Source: Xanthomonas euvesicatoria pv. euvesicatoria | GTDB taxonomy: Bacteria; Pseudomonadota; Gammaproteobacteria; Xanthomonadales; Xanthomonadaceae | Assembly: GCF_020880415.1 (NCBI RefSeq) | Contig: NZ_JAJIUJ010000034.1 | Location: 1-64,000, forward strand | Direction of reading: 5' to 3' | DNA length: 64,000 bases | Shown here: positions 1-9,938 of the stretch, in pieces | How positions within the stretch are numbered: the first letter of the stretch is position 1 | How the letters are laid out: each line of letters opens with the position of its first letter | Translations under genes and position numbers: made by a program | The notes under the pieces: generated by a model | Database searches by the model: none | Told to the model about the DNA's origin: nothing | The model's input: the letters and a program-made list of their open reading frames with translations, nothing else

Positions 1-376
1 CCCACATCCTTGGTGAGACAAGACGCAAGGAGGACGTTTCACATATCCAGTCCCAGAAACTGGATCGCCAACGCAGGGCTCAGCATTACATCGCTGCGCC
101 ATTGATCGGCTCCACGCGGTGCAGTCGAAGAACGCGTAGATGCGAGCCAGAAACGCAAGGGCCGCCGCTGCGAAAGATCAGCAGGTCACGTCGAAACGAA
201 TCGTGATCCGATATCTTCAGTTCACGGTATGACGTGGAAGTAGCGCTTCTATCAGGCGGGCAAGGCAGGGATAGACCAGCGATGGCACGCCGGCAGCGTC
301 GCATTGATTGCATTTGAGTGTTTCGACCCCATTAGCTGCCTTGCCGGTATGTGACCGGCGCTTGTTGGATGCGCTG
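1..376. other. Left edge of window, no gene recognised
   Basis: I see no convincing coding region, RNA gene or repeat here. Short open frames on both strands have no recognisable protein character. It contains the sequence directly upstream of mutM, but no clear promoter could be picked out by eye. Confidence 0.5.
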
Positions 377-1192
377 ATGCCCGAGTTGCCCGAGGTCGAA
401 ACGACGTTGCGTGGCCTGTCGCCGCATCTGGTTGGGCAGCGGATCCATGGCGTGATCCTGCGTCGGCCCGATTTGCGCTGGCCGATTCCCGAGCAGATCG
501 AGCGCTTGCTCCCCGGCGCTACCATTACCAACGTGCGCCGACGCGCGAAATATCTGTTGATCGATACAGATGCGGGCGGCAGCGCGCTGTTGCATCTGGG
601 GATGTCCGGAAGTCTGCGGGTGCTGCCAGGCGACACCCTGCCGCGGGCGCATGACCATGTGGATATCAGTCTGCAGAACGGGCGCGTGCTGCGCTTCAAC
701 GATCCGCGTCGCTTTGGCTGCCTGCTGTGGCAATCCGGCACACAAACCCATGAGTTGCTCGCTGCGCTTGGTCCAGAACCATTATCGGACGCATTTACTG
801 GCGATTATCTCCACGCACTGGCACAAGGGCGGCGTGCCGCCGTCAAAACCTTTTTGATGGATCAGGCCGTGGTTGTCGGGGTTGGAAATATCTACGCTGC
901 CGAAAGCCTGCATCGGGCGGGAATCAGTCCGCTGCGCGAGGCGGGAAAAGTGTCGCTGGCGCGGTATCGGCGTCTGGCTGACGCAGTGAAAGACATCCTG
1001 GCGTATGCCATCCAACGCGGCGGGACTACCTTGCGCGACTTCATCAGCCCGGATGGTGCGCCTGGCTATTTCGAGCAGGAACTCTCTGTGTACGGGCGCG
1101 AAGGCGAGGCCTGCAAGCAATGTGGGCGGGTGTTGAAGCACGCGACGATTGGTCAACGCGCCACGGTGTGGTGCGGGAGCTGTCAGCGATAA
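377..1192 (+). CDS. mutM: Formamidopyrimidine-DNA glycosylase (Fpg/MutM)
   Basis: Bifunctional base-excision repair enzyme that removes oxidised purines such as 8-oxoguanine and cuts the abasic site. The start is placed at 377 because the protein then begins MPELPEVET, where the processed Pro (catalytic amine) and Glu are the family hallmark; an upstream in-frame ATG at 308 would add 23 unconserved residues. The region of the conserved Lys in the RRAKYLL stretch is present, and the C-terminus carries a complete zinc finger with the pattern CKQC followed about 16 residues later by CGSC. Length is 271 residues, normal for the family. It stands alone, followed by about 550 bases without a gene. 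Identification is secure from the N-terminal motif and the zinc finger. Confidence 0.97.
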   Translation: MPELPEVETTLRGLSPHLVGQRIHGVILRRPDLRWPIPEQIERLLPGATITNVRRRAKYLLIDTDAGGSALLHLGMSGSLRVLPGDTLPRAHDHVDISLQNGRVLRFNDPRRFGCLLWQSGTQTHELLAALGPEPLSDAFTGDYLHALAQGRRAAVKTFLMDQAVVVGVGNIYAAESLHRAGISPLREAGKVSLARYRRLADAVKDILAYAIQRGGTTLRDFISPDGAPGYFEQELSVYGREGEACKQCGRVLKHATIGQRATVWCGSCQR

Positions 1193-1742
1193 GCGCGATA
1201 TCGCGCCGACGCGGTGTTTGAGCACTGGTACTCTCGCGATCGTGTCACGATCGTTGCCGCGCAAGTCACAACAAAGCGACTCCGAGCAACTCTCCATATG
1301 GCTCGCCTGCGGGCGTGCTACACGCGTCTGCTCTGCGCAATGCTGTGACGGTCGACGCGGCTCTCTTGGGCACCGTAGCTTTCGGCATGCACTGGCTGGT
1401 TGCGACGCATGCGGTCGGGCCGCCCGAGACTACTGAATCGATTGCTGTACCGCACCCGTAAAGCGGCCAGCTAGCTGCAAGAATCCTCGCGATCGTTACG
1501 CTCGCTCTGGATACCGGCATCGGACGTGCGCTCCAACCTGCACGTCCGGGCGCATGTGCCGACCGCACGGAAACCCTCTTGTGCTCGAGTCCCTCGAGAG
1601 TGCTCAGCGCCCTGCGTGGCCAGTTCTCCAGGCAAACATAGTGCGATGTCGCACCTGAGCTCCAGCGGAGGTACAGCAAGCAGCCGCGAGCAGCGGTGTC
1701 CTGGTGTCCAGGTAGGCGGCGGGCCACAATCGTGAGGTCCTC
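1193..1742. other. Gene-free stretch between mutM and DUF4380 gene
   Basis: About 550 bases with no open frame that resembles a known protein on either strand. Overlapping long frames run through it only because of high GC. It may hold decayed sequence, but I could not match any fragment to a family. Confidence 0.4.
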
Positions 1743-2861
1743 ATGTGGAAGCGCTGTATGTCCAGCCCCCGACAGCTTGTCATTCCTCTGATCCTTATCG
1801 GTGCATGTGCGCTGGTAGCGATGCCGTCGACCGGCGCGATGACGCCCTCTTCGAGCGCGGCAGCTGCCGTAGAGCGTCTCCAGTTGAAGACCAACGCGAT
1901 AGAGCTGAGCGTCACGCCGGCATTTGGCGGGCGCGTGCTGTCGTTCCATCTGCGCGGCCAGCCCAACGTGTTGAAGGTCGGTGCGGCAGTGGAGCAACAG
2001 CCTGCGCCCGAGGTGTCGGCCACTGCGGGGGATATTCCCTATTTCGGCCATGATGTGTGGGTCGGGCCGCAGAGTCAGTGGTGGTTGCACCAGCAGCTCA
2101 ACCACGAGCGTCAGGCGGCGGCCGCGGTGTGGCCGCCGGATCCGTATCTGTCCCTGGCGCAGACGCGCGTCAGCATGCGTCGTCATGACGTGGTGGAATT
2201 TGAAGGGGTGCCCAGCCCGCTGACCGGGGTGCAATTGCGCAAGCAGATCAAACGTTCTGCAGCGCGTGCGGATACCGTCGACATCCAGGCCAGCGCACGT
2301 AATATCGGCGCGTAGCCAATTGCCTGGGATCTTTGGTTCAATACGCGGGTTGCGGCAACGACGCGGGTGTTTGTGCCCGTTGCCGCTGCTGCGGATATCC
2401 GGCTGCAGCCGCCGCGCGAGCCCGGCACGATTGCGCCGCGCTATCAGCATGAGCGCGGCCTGCTCGCGCTGCGCGCCGATACGCGTCCAGACCAATTGAT
2501 CCAGCGCGGCAAGCTATTGCTGCAGCCGTCGGCAGGATGGATGGCCGGGTTCGCAGGCGGGCAGGTCTTGGTGATTCGCTTCGCGCATCAACCGCTGTCG
2601 GCGATCCATCCCGAGCAAGGCCAGGTGGAGTTGTATCTGGATGCGCCACCCCGGCATCCGGAACAGGGATTGCTGGAAATGGAGGTGCACGCGCCGTATC
2701 GGCAGCTTGCGCCAGGTGCGCAAATGCAGGCACAGGAGCAGTGGACGCTGCTGCGCTATAGCGGGCCGGATGAGGAACAGGCGCAGCGGCGGTTCCTTTG
2801 CAGCCAGGCCAACGCGCTGGCGCTGGCCAATGCGTGCGATGCGCCGCCTGCGCCTCGCTGA
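1743..2861 (+). pseudogene. DUF4380-type exported protein, interrupted by one in-frame TAG
   Basis: The reading frame from ATG 1743 runs to a TAG at 2313-2315, and exactly the same frame stays open after it to a TGA at 2859-2861, giving about 372 residues if read through. The protein on both sides is continuous in character (DIQASARNIGA, stop, PIAWDLWFNTRVAATTRV), which is what a single CAG-to-TAG change would give. The N-terminus is a signal or lipoprotein-like leader (LILIGAC). The body resembles DUF4380 proteins, uncharacterised and predicted to be beta-sandwich and possibly sugar-binding: a 'TPAFGGRVLSF' type opening and aromatic-rich core. Its role is unknown. It sits upstream of opgD with a 62-base gap, so cotranscription is possible. 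Confidence 0.8.
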
Positions 2862-2923
2862 GATGCGAATTCACGTCGATGCCGGGCTGTGGCTATGATG
2901 TCGCCCATTCCCTGACCAGATCG

Positions 2924-4531
2924 ATGCGCATGCAACGACGCCACTTCCTGAAGAATGCTGCTGCCGCATTGGCCGCGCTCGGTTTGCCGACGTTGCCGCA
3001 GTGGGCGCTGGCGGCCAAGGCCGTTGGTCTGCGTCGACTCGGGCAACCGCAACCCTTCGACTACGCCTGGTTGAAAGGGCAGGCGCGCGCGCTGGCGAAG
3101 GCGCCTTATAAAAGCCACAAGCAGGTATTGCCGGGGCCGCTCGAGGCGCTGAACTGGGATCAGTATCAGTCCATCCGCTATCGCCAGGACCACGCGTTGT
3201 GGGCCGATGGCAACGGCAAATTCCAGGCCAAGTTCTTCCACCTGGGACTGTATTTCCATACCCCGGTGCACATTTACGACATCGTCGATGGCAAGGCACA
3301 GCAACTGGCCTACGACCCGGCGGCATTCGATTACGGCCGCAGCGGGCTGGGCGGCAAGCAATTGCCAAAGGATCTGGGCTTTGCCGGTTTCCGGCTCAAC
3401 ACACGCAAGGACACCGACCGCGACTTTTCGGCATTCCTGGGTGCAAGCTATTTCCGTGCGGTCGGCAAGGAAGGCCAGTATGGGCAGTCGGCACGCGGGC
3501 TGGCCATCGATACCGGTACCGGCGGGCCGGAAGAGTTTCCGGATTTCATCGCCTATTACCTGGAGCAGCCGGCCGACGATTCGGACACGGTGGTGGTGTA
3601 CGGCTTGCTGGATTCGCCCAGCGTTGCCGGCGCGTACCGCTTCGCCATCACCAATGGCGATGTGCTGCTGATGGATATCGACAGCGCGCTGTACCCACGC
3701 AAGGCGATCGAGCGGCTGGGTATCGGCCCGTGCACCAGCATGTACCAGGTCGGCGAAAACGATAACCGGATGGACTGGGATTGGCGTCCGGAAATTCACG
3801 ACACCGATGGCCTGGCGATGTGGACCGGCGGCGGCGAATGGATCTGGCGCCCGTTATGCAACCCGCCGCATCTGCGTTTCAACATGTTCGTCGACGAGAA
3901 CCCGCGTGGGTTCGGGCTGCTGCAGCGCGACCGCAACTTCGACCATTACCAGGACGATGGCGTGTTTTACGAAAAGCGCCCGTGCCTGTGGGTGGAACCC
4001 AAGAGTGGTTGGGGCAAGGGCTCGGTGCAGCTGGTCGAGATTCCGACCGTGGACGAGACCTTCGACAACATCGTGGCGTTCTGGAACCCGCAAGCCAAGC
4101 CGCAGCCGGGGCAGGAACTGCTGATGGGCTACCGGCTGTACTGGGGCGCGCAGCCGCCGGCCAGCTCGCCGTTGGCGCATTGCGTGGCGACCCGAACCGG
4201 CCTCGGCGGCATCGTCGGGCAAAAACGCAGCCATTTCTCCTGGCGCTTTGCGGTGGATTTTGCCGGCGGCGAACTGGCCGCGCTGGCGAAGGACGCAAAG
4301 GCCAAGGTGGAGGCGGTGTTGCAGGTGTCGCGCGGCACTACTGAAATCGTGTCGGCGCGCCCGCTGCACGAGCTCAAGGGCTATCGGGCGATGTTCGACC
4401 TGGTGCCGCCGGACGAGGGCACCCAGCAGATCGATATCCGCCTGTATCTGCGCGCCAATGGCAAGCCGCTCACCGAAACCTGGCTGTACCAGTGGACGCC
4501 GCCGCCGCCGAGCGAGCGCAAGATTTACTGA
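2924..4531 (+). CDS. opgD: Glucan biosynthesis protein D, Tat-exported
   Basis: Periplasmic protein of the OpgG/OpgD family that shapes osmoregulated periplasmic glucans. The start at 2924 (MRMQRRHFLKN; an alternative ATG is at 2930) gives a twin-arginine signal with the RRHFLK motif followed by an Ala/Leu-rich h-region and a cleavage region near WALAAKA, as expected for OpgD. A longer frame starting upstream would bury this signal. The mature part has the family features YKSHKQVLPGPLEALNW near the start, YFHTPVHIYDI, and the GENDN and WIWRPLCNPP stretches in the C-terminal half. Length is 535 residues, in line with other OpgD proteins. The gene stands between the broken DUF4380 gene and a convergent histidine kinase. 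Confidence 0.95.
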   Translation: MRMQRRHFLKNAAAALAALGLPTLPQWALAAKAVGLRRLGQPQPFDYAWLKGQARALAKAPYKSHKQVLPGPLEALNWDQYQSIRYRQDHALWADGNGKFQAKFFHLGLYFHTPVHIYDIVDGKAQQLAYDPAAFDYGRSGLGGKQLPKDLGFAGFRLNTRKDTDRDFSAFLGASYFRAVGKEGQYGQSARGLAIDTGTGGPEEFPDFIAYYLEQPADDSDTVVVYGLLDSPSVAGAYRFAITNGDVLLMDIDSALYPRKAIERLGIGPCTSMYQVGENDNRMDWDWRPEIHDTDGLAMWTGGGEWIWRPLCNPPHLRFNMFVDENPRGFGLLQRDRNFDHYQDDGVFYEKRPCLWVEPKSGWGKGSVQLVEIPTVDETFDNIVAFWNPQAKPQPGQELLMGYRLYWGAQPPASSPLAHCVATRTGLGGIVGQKRSHFSWRFAVDFAGGELAALAKDAKAKVEAVLQVSRGTTEIVSARPLHELKGYRAMFDLVPPDEGTQQIDIRLYLRANGKPLTETWLYQWTPPPPSERKIY

Positions 4532-4706
4532 GAAGCGCCGGGCGGGGCGGCCGGCGACGCTTGTTGCGGGCATCGCGGGGCCAGCGCGGTCGCATGCGGC
4601 AATGCGGCGCCAGGGGACGCGTGGCCAGCTGCGGCATGCAGCATGCGGTTGGAGCGCCATCTGTTGTCGGACGTGTTTGCGGGACGATCGTCGCTGCGTA
4701 AAGCAC

Positions 4707-5852
4707 TCAGGCCGGCGCCGAGGTGCCGACCAGGTGAAGTCGTCCGCGCGGACGTGTGCAGGCCAGCTCCACGCGGAAGCAGGTGCCGTCCTTGCCGCTG
4801 ATGATGCGTAATTCGCCTTGATGGGCCTTTGCGATCTGCGCTGCCATATGCAGGCCCAGATCGACATCCGGTAGCGCACGTCCGCCGGTATGCACATGGG
4901 TGGAAGCGTGCAGCACATCCAGCCGCCGTGGATCGATCCCATCCAGATTGCAGACTTCGATGCGTAGCCGGCCATGTTCGGTGACCGCGACCGCCTTGAT
5001 CAGCGAACTTTGCGGCCCTTGCACGACCGCGTTGATCATCAGGCTGCCGAACATCTGCGCCAGCCGAATCGCATCGCCGTGCACCGGCTCGTCGATGGCC
5101 ACATGCGTGGACAGCACCTGGTTGGGGTAGGCGGCGCGGGTTTCGTCCACGACCTGGGAGAGTGCATCGACCAAGTCGCTCCCGTCGCCATAGTCCAGCT
5201 GCAACCAATCGAGTTCGATGCCGCGAGCGAAATCGCAGGCGAAATCGATCAGTTCTTCCATGCGCCGCAGGCTACGCTGCAGCGAGCGGATGGAGCTGCC
5301 GTAGCGATGGTCGAGTTGGTCGATGGACAGCATATCCACCACCGCATGCATGGACTGCAATGGGTTGCGCAGGTCGTGCCCGAGAATGCCGATGAATTCT
5401 TCGCGCAAGCGCGCCGAGGCGCCAACACGGCCCAGTTCGCTGCGGGCGCGCCGCGATTCCAGCGCGCACAAGGTGCCGAACACGCTGCCATCGTCGAACC
5501 TGATCGGCACCGAGACGTAGCTCTCGAAGCCGTAGAGCCGCGGCGAGGGATGATCGCGGTAGACCGGGTCATCCGATGCGTGCCCGAACCACACCGCATT
5601 GCCTTTCACCCGTACGCTGTCGCAAAACGTGGTGGCCAGCGGAAGTTCGTCGCCCGGACGCAGGCCGAAGGACAGTGCATCGTGCACCTGGCAGGTGATC
5701 CAGCGCGCGTCGGTGACGCGGGCCACGGCGGCAAATCCCATCCCGGTCAGGCGGGTGAGCACGCTCAACACGTCGGCGACCGAGGAGAGCCGGCCAACAC
5801 GCGCGATATCGGCGCGCAATGCGGGAGGCAGTGGATCCATGAGTGCCTCCAA
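4707..5852 (-). CDS. GAF-domain sensor histidine kinase
   Basis: Cytoplasmic two-component sensor kinase of 381 residues. An N-terminal GAF domain (about residues 20-150) is followed by a HisKA domain with the H-box LGHDLRNPLQSM near residue 160, and a C-terminal ATPase domain with an N-box (SLMINAVVQG), a G1-like DGID segment and a DLGLHMAAQIAKAHQG G2 region. The ATP-binding boxes are somewhat divergent from textbook versions, so activity should not be taken for granted. No transmembrane segment is apparent and no response regulator gene is adjacent, so it is an orphan kinase. The start ATG at 5852 was chosen as the first Met; a second Met four codons later (MDPLPPALR) is equally plausible. 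Signal and partner are unknown. Confidence 0.88.
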   Translation of the reverse strand: MEALMDPLPPALRADIARVGRLSSVADVLSVLTRLTGMGFAAVARVTDARWITCQVHDALSFGLRPGDELPLATTFCDSVRVKGNAVWFGHASDDPVYRDHPSPRLYGFESYVSVPIRFDDGSVFGTLCALESRRARSELGRVGASARLREEFIGILGHDLRNPLQSMHAVVDMLSIDQLDHRYGSSIRSLQRSLRRMEELIDFACDFARGIELDWLQLDYGDGSDLVDALSQVVDETRAAYPNQVLSTHVAIDEPVHGDAIRLAQMFGSLMINAVVQGPQSSLIKAVAVTEHGRLRIEVCNLDGIDPRRLDVLHASTHVHTGGRALPDVDLGLHMAAQIAKAHQGELRIISGKDGTCFRVELACTRPRGRLHLVGTSAPA

Positions 5853-6268
5853 AGAGTGGACGCTTGCCAGTTTACAGGACCGCGGTTGCGCCCGGTTGTG
5901 TGGTGCGCCGCTGTCTCACAGGCGCCACGATACGCCTGTCTGATGGCGCCCGCGACGCCGGCGTGACCGCATGCCCGCACGGGTTTAGCAGCGCCTGAAA
6001 AGCGTATAGAGCGTGGCCGGCGGTCGCGGCTGGCTGTCGACGAACGCGGTGCCGCACCGTGTGCTGATGTGTGGTTGTAGCCGCTGGCGCCAGTGCGGCG
6101 GTGAGCGTTTGGTGTTGGCGAACGACCAACGGCGATGTGCAAACCCCTGCTTCCAGCGCGATATCGCAGCGCAAACGAGGATGCGCGCACACGCTGCTCC
6201 GGGGCAGTGCTGTCCTGGATGCACCACGGCAGCGCGGATGGCCGCGAGTGCGTTACCAGGCCCCGGCG
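5853..6268. other. Gene-free stretch between histidine kinase and tdk
   Basis: About 415 bases with no frame recognisable as protein on either strand. It must contain the promoter of the leftward histidine kinase and the 3' end region of tdk, but no clear promoter boxes or terminator hairpin could be assigned by eye. Confidence 0.4.
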
Positions 6269-6898
6269 CTAGGCGACGGGCAGCGGCAAGGCGATCTGCA
6301 GCGGATCGATGCGGCCTTCGCCACGCATGATCTTCTTGAACTCGGCCCGGCTGACCGACACATAGCGCTCGTTGCCGCCGATCTCCACCTGCGGGCCGTC
6401 CTGCACCGCGTGCCCGTGTGCATCCACGCGGACGGTCATGGTGGCCTTGCTGCCGCTGTGGCAGATGGTCTTGATTTCTTCCAGCTCGTCGGCCCAGGCC
6501 AGCAGGAACTGGCTGCCCTCGAACAACTCGCCACGAAAATCGGTACGCAAGCCGTAACACAGCACCGGAATCCGCAGCCGGTCGACCACCTCGCTCAACT
6601 GCCAGACCTGCGCGCGGCCGAGGAATTGCGCTTCGTCCACCAGCACGCAGTGCAACGCGCCGTCGTTGTGGATGTCGCGTTCGACCAGCTGCTGCAACTC
6701 GGTGTCGCGCTCGAAGATACGCCCGTCCGCGCGCAGGCCGATCCGCGAGGCGACCACGCCGCTGCCGGCGCGGTGGTCGAGCTTGGGCGTGAGGATCAGC
6801 GTGCGCATGCCGCGCTCGCGGTAGTTGTGCGCCGATTGCAGCAAGGTGGTGGTCTTGCCGGCATTCATCGCCGAATAGTAGAAATAGAGCTTGGCCAT
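6269..6898 (-). CDS. tdk: Thymidine kinase
   Basis: Phosphorylates thymidine to dTMP in the pyrimidine salvage pathway; cytosolic. The start [21 protein letters not shown] has the P-loop (AMNAGKTT), and the body has LVDEAQFL (the magnesium/active-site DE segment), [15 protein letters not shown] (lasso-type substrate region) and the [11 protein letters not shown] segment, all matching type II thymidine kinases. Length is 209 residues, normal. The usual structural zinc-binding cysteines are largely missing: the first pair region reads KTICHSGSK, with one Cys, and the second region reads YVSVSR where a Cys is expected. The protein ends soon after. Function is still very likely because the catalytic motifs are intact. 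Confidence 0.95.
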
Positions 6899-7103
6899 CG
6901 GGCGATTTTAACGGGCCAGGCAGCAGGATGCGGCGCCTGTGTGCGCTGCGCTGGCGCGGTCGGGCGAGGTCGACGCCTGCCGTCGAGCGTGTGGGAGCAG
7001 CCTCCGGTTGTGGGCAGGGCTAGCCGCACTGGAGACATGAATCCATCGCGTCGGCCAGCCGCGGGCAGCCCCGGTACAATGGCGCGCTCTGTCGGAAGCC
7101 TCT

Positions 7104-9080
7104 ATGTACGGTCTCAATCCCCCGCAAAGCGCCGCCGTGCTGCACTGCGAAGGTCCCCTGTTGGTGCTGGCCGGCGCCGGCAGCGGCAAGACGCGCGTGA
7201 TCGTGGAAAAGATCGCGCATCTGATCGCCATCGGCCGCTATCCGGCCAAGCGGATCGCCGCGATCACCTTCACCAACAAATCCGCCAAGGAAATGCGCGA
7301 GCGTGTGGCCAAACGCATTCGCGGCGACGGTGCCGACGGCCTGACGATCTGCACCTTCCACGCACTGGGCCTGAAGTTTCTGCAGATCGAGCACGCCGCC
7401 GCCGGTTTGAAGCGCGGCTTTTCGATCTTCGATTCGGACGATGCCGCCGCGCAGATCAAGGACCTGATGCATGGTGCCAAGCCCGATGCGATCGAAGATG
7501 CCAAGAACCTGATCTCGCGCGCCAAGAATGCCGGCCTGTCGCCGGAGCAGGCGATGGCGGCCGCACGCAGCACCCGCGAAAAGGAAGCGGCCGGCTTGTA
7601 CGAGCGCTACCAGGCGCGGCTGACCACCTTCAACGCAGTGGACTTCGACGACCTGATCCGTCTGCCGGTGCAGATCCTGGAAGCCAACGAAGACATCGTG
7701 ATGGGCTGGCGCGAGCGCATCGGCTACCTGCTGGTGGACGAGTGCCAGGACACCAACGATGCGCAGTACCGGCTGCTGAAGATGCTGGCCGGGCCGCGCG
7801 GCAACTTCACCTGCGTGGGCGACGACGACCAGAGCATCTATGCCTGGCGCGGCGCCAATCCGGAAAACCTGCAGCAGATGGCGCGCGATTATCCGGCGCT
7901 GGAAATCATCAAGCTGGAACAGAACTACCGCTGCTCCAATCGTGTGCTGCGTGCGGCCAACGCGTTGATCGCGCACAACCCGCATGAGCATTTGAAGACC
8001 TTGTGGAGCGACCAGGCCGACGGCGAGCGCATCCGCGTGTGGGAATGCCGCGACAGCGAGCACGAAGCCGAAAAGGTCGCCGCGGAGATCTCGTTCCTGG
8101 GTACCGCCAAGCAGGTGCCGTGGAGCGACTTCTGCATTCTGTTCCGTGGCAATTTTCAATCGCGGCCGCTGGAAAAAGCGCTGCAGCTATTGCGCGTGCC
8201 GTATCACCTCACCGGTGGTACCGCGTTTCTGGAGCGGCAGGAGGTCAAGGACTTGCTGTCGTGGTTGCGGTTGATCGTCAACCCGGATGACGACGCGGCG
8301 TTCTTGCGTGCCGTGCAGTCGCCCAAGCGCGAAGTCGGTGCGACCTCGCTGGCGCGTCTTGCCGAACTTGCCAGCGCCAAGTCGGTACCGATGTCGCGCG
8401 CAGCCGAGTCGATGGGCGCCTTGCAGCATTTACCGCCGCGCGCAGCCAACGGTTTGAGTGCGTTTACCGACATCCTGCGCGACATGCGCGAGCACTCGTC
8501 TAGCATGCCGGCCGGCGAGCTGGTGCGCCTGCTGGCCGACAAGTCCGGTTTGCTCAACGACCTGCGCAATCAGTCGAAAGACGAGACCGGCTTCCAGCGG
8601 CGCAAGCGCAATCTGGACGAGCTGGCCGAGTGGTTCGAGGGTGGTCCGCGCGGTGCAAGCGCCAGCGATCTGGCTGCGCAGTTGGCGTTGCTGTCGCGCA
8701 ACGACAAGGACGATGGCGGCAACCAGGTGCGCATGATGACCATGCATGCGTCCAAGGGACTGGAATTCCGCTATGTCTTCATCGTCGGCTGCGAAGACGG
8801 CGTGCTACCGCATGAAGTGAGCCTGGAAGAAGGCAATCTGCAGGAAGAGCGCCGCCTGCTGTACGTGGGCATCACCCGCGCCAAGGAGCAGCTGTGGATG
8901 AGCCACAGCAAGCTGACGCGCAAGTTCGGTGAGCATGTGCGACTGAAGCCGAGCCGGTTTTTCGATGAGATTCCGGCCGAAGAACTGCAGCGCGATGGTG
9001 CCGACCCGGTGGCCGACGCCGAGCGCAAGAAGGAACGCGCCAGTGCGGGATTGGCTGCGATCCAGGCATTGTTCGACTGA
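7104..9080 (+). CDS. rep: ATP-dependent DNA helicase Rep
   Basis: Superfamily 1 3'-to-5' helicase that helps replication forks past obstacles. The seven helicase motifs are visible: LAGAGSGKT (motif I, near residue 25), the Ia region ITFTNKSAKEM, VDECQDTN (motif II), GDDDQSIYAWRGA (motif III), LEQNYRCSNRVL (motif IV), MTMHASKGLEFRYVFIVG (motif V) and LLYVGITRAKEQL (motif VI). Length is 658 residues, close to E. coli Rep and shorter than UvrD. The start ATG 7104 gives MYGLNPPQSAAV, as expected for Rep. It stands alone and is transcribed rightward, about 200 bases from the divergent tdk gene. Confidence 0.96.
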   Translation: MYGLNPPQSAAVLHCEGPLLVLAGAGSGKTRVIVEKIAHLIAIGRYPAKRIAAITFTNKSAKEMRERVAKRIRGDGADGLTICTFHALGLKFLQIEHAAAGLKRGFSIFDSDDAAAQIKDLMHGAKPDAIEDAKNLISRAKNAGLSPEQAMAAARSTREKEAAGLYERYQARLTTFNAVDFDDLIRLPVQILEANEDIVMGWRERIGYLLVDECQDTNDAQYRLLKMLAGPRGNFTCVGDDDQSIYAWRGANPENLQQMARDYPALEIIKLEQNYRCSNRVLRAANALIAHNPHEHLKTLWSDQADGERIRVWECRDSEHEAEKVAAEISFLGTAKQVPWSDFCILFRGNFQSRPLEKALQLLRVPYHLTGGTAFLERQEVKDLLSWLRLIVNPDDDAAFLRAVQSPKREVGATSLARLAELASAKSVPMSRAAESMGALQHLPPRAANGLSAFTDILRDMREHSSSMPAGELVRLLADKSGLLNDLRNQSKDETGFQRRKRNLDELAEWFEGGPRGASASDLAAQLALLSRNDKDDGGNQVRMMTMHASKGLEFRYVFIVGCEDGVLPHEVSLEEGNLQEERRLLYVGITRAKEQLWMSHSKLTRKFGEHVRLKPSRFFDEIPAEELQRDGADPVADAERKKERASAGLAAIQALFD

Positions 9081-9350
9081 GTTCTCCTGAGCCGCGCGGG
9101 CAGCTTTGGGCCACATGAGGTGAGTCTGGCAGGCAAGGCGGCGCTGGGCGCCTGCCGGAGGCACTGCGGGTGAGTGCGTGGCACACATCGGTTGCCAGGC
9201 GTGCCTGACGCTGAGCCTCCCGGGCCGGCTGCCCTGCGCGGCACGCGTGCGCAAGGTGCGGGTACTGCAGCGTGTCCATGCATGCTGTCGTCAGACTTGT
9301 CAGTGCCACTGCCGCACGGCAGTCTGAGGTTCCCGCCAACGGAGTGCGCC

Positions 9351-9887
9351 GTGACCGTCATCCTCGAAACCGCACGCGTGCGCTTGCGTCTGCTCGATCC
9401 CGAGCGCGATGCCGAGGCAATGCTGGCGCTGGTCAACGATCCTGCGTTCATCGCCGGCATCAACGACCGCGGTATCCGCACCCGCGAGCAGGCGCGCGAG
9501 CATGTGCGCGAATGGGCGCAGGCGCATCAGCAACAACACGGCTTCGCGCACTGGGCGCTGGAAACGCGCGAGGCAGGCACCTTCATGGGCACCTTGGGCC
9601 TGCTGTGCCGCGAGACCTTGCCGGTGCCGCATATCGGTTTTGCGCTGTTGCCCGCGTATCGTGGCAAGGGCTATGTGACCGAAGCCGGGCGCGCGGTGCT
9701 GGAGCATGCACGCCAGGTACTGGGATTGACGCAGGTGTGCGCGATCGTCTCGCCAGGCAATGCGGAGTCGATCCGCGCGCTGGAAGCACTGGGGCTGCGC
9801 TATGAGAGCCTGCGGGTGCTGAGTCCCGGCACCGAGGCCGTGGCGTACTACACGATCGACCTCGGCCCTGGTGGCGTGGACAGCTGA
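9351..9887 (+). CDS. GNAT-family N-acetyltransferase (RimJ/RimL-like)
   Basis: Acetyl-CoA dependent N-acyltransferase of about 178 residues; the substrate is unknown. A GTG start at 9351 is preferred because it follows an aacggag ribosome site and gives VTVILETARVRLRLL, the usual beta-1 opening of RimJ/RimL-like proteins. Longer in-frame starts upstream add low-complexity residues. Conserved elements are FAHWALETREAGTFMGTLGL in the middle, the acetyl-CoA pyrophosphate loop GFALLPAYRGKGYVTEAGRAVLEHA, and the C-terminal 'AIVSPGNAESIRALEALGLRY' helix-strand. It is followed 51 bases later by the broken DUF4272 gene and may be cotranscribed with it. Confidence 0.88.
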   Translation: MTVILETARVRLRLLDPERDAEAMLALVNDPAFIAGINDRGIRTREQAREHVREWAQAHQQQHGFAHWALETREAGTFMGTLGLLCRETLPVPHIGFALLPAYRGKGYVTEAGRAVLEHARQVLGLTQVCAIVSPGNAESIRALEALGLRYESLRVLSPGTEAVAYYTIDLGPGGVDS

Positions 9888-9938
9888 GCGGGGCTGCGTC
9901 ACCCTGCCGGCTGTTTTCCACCGCACAGGGAGGCCCGC

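Noticed and set aside
1266-2495. Long leftward open frame (409 codons) over the DUF4380 gene
   Set aside because: Arg/Ala-rich low-complexity translation, a shadow of the rightward gene in GC-rich DNA.
6071-7987. Long rightward frame of 638 codons across tdk and rep
   Set aside because: Antisense to tdk and out of frame with rep; its protein has no family character.
9174-9350. N-terminal extension of the GNAT protein
   Set aside because: The extra 59 residues are low complexity; the GTG at 9351 with its ribosome site gives the family start.
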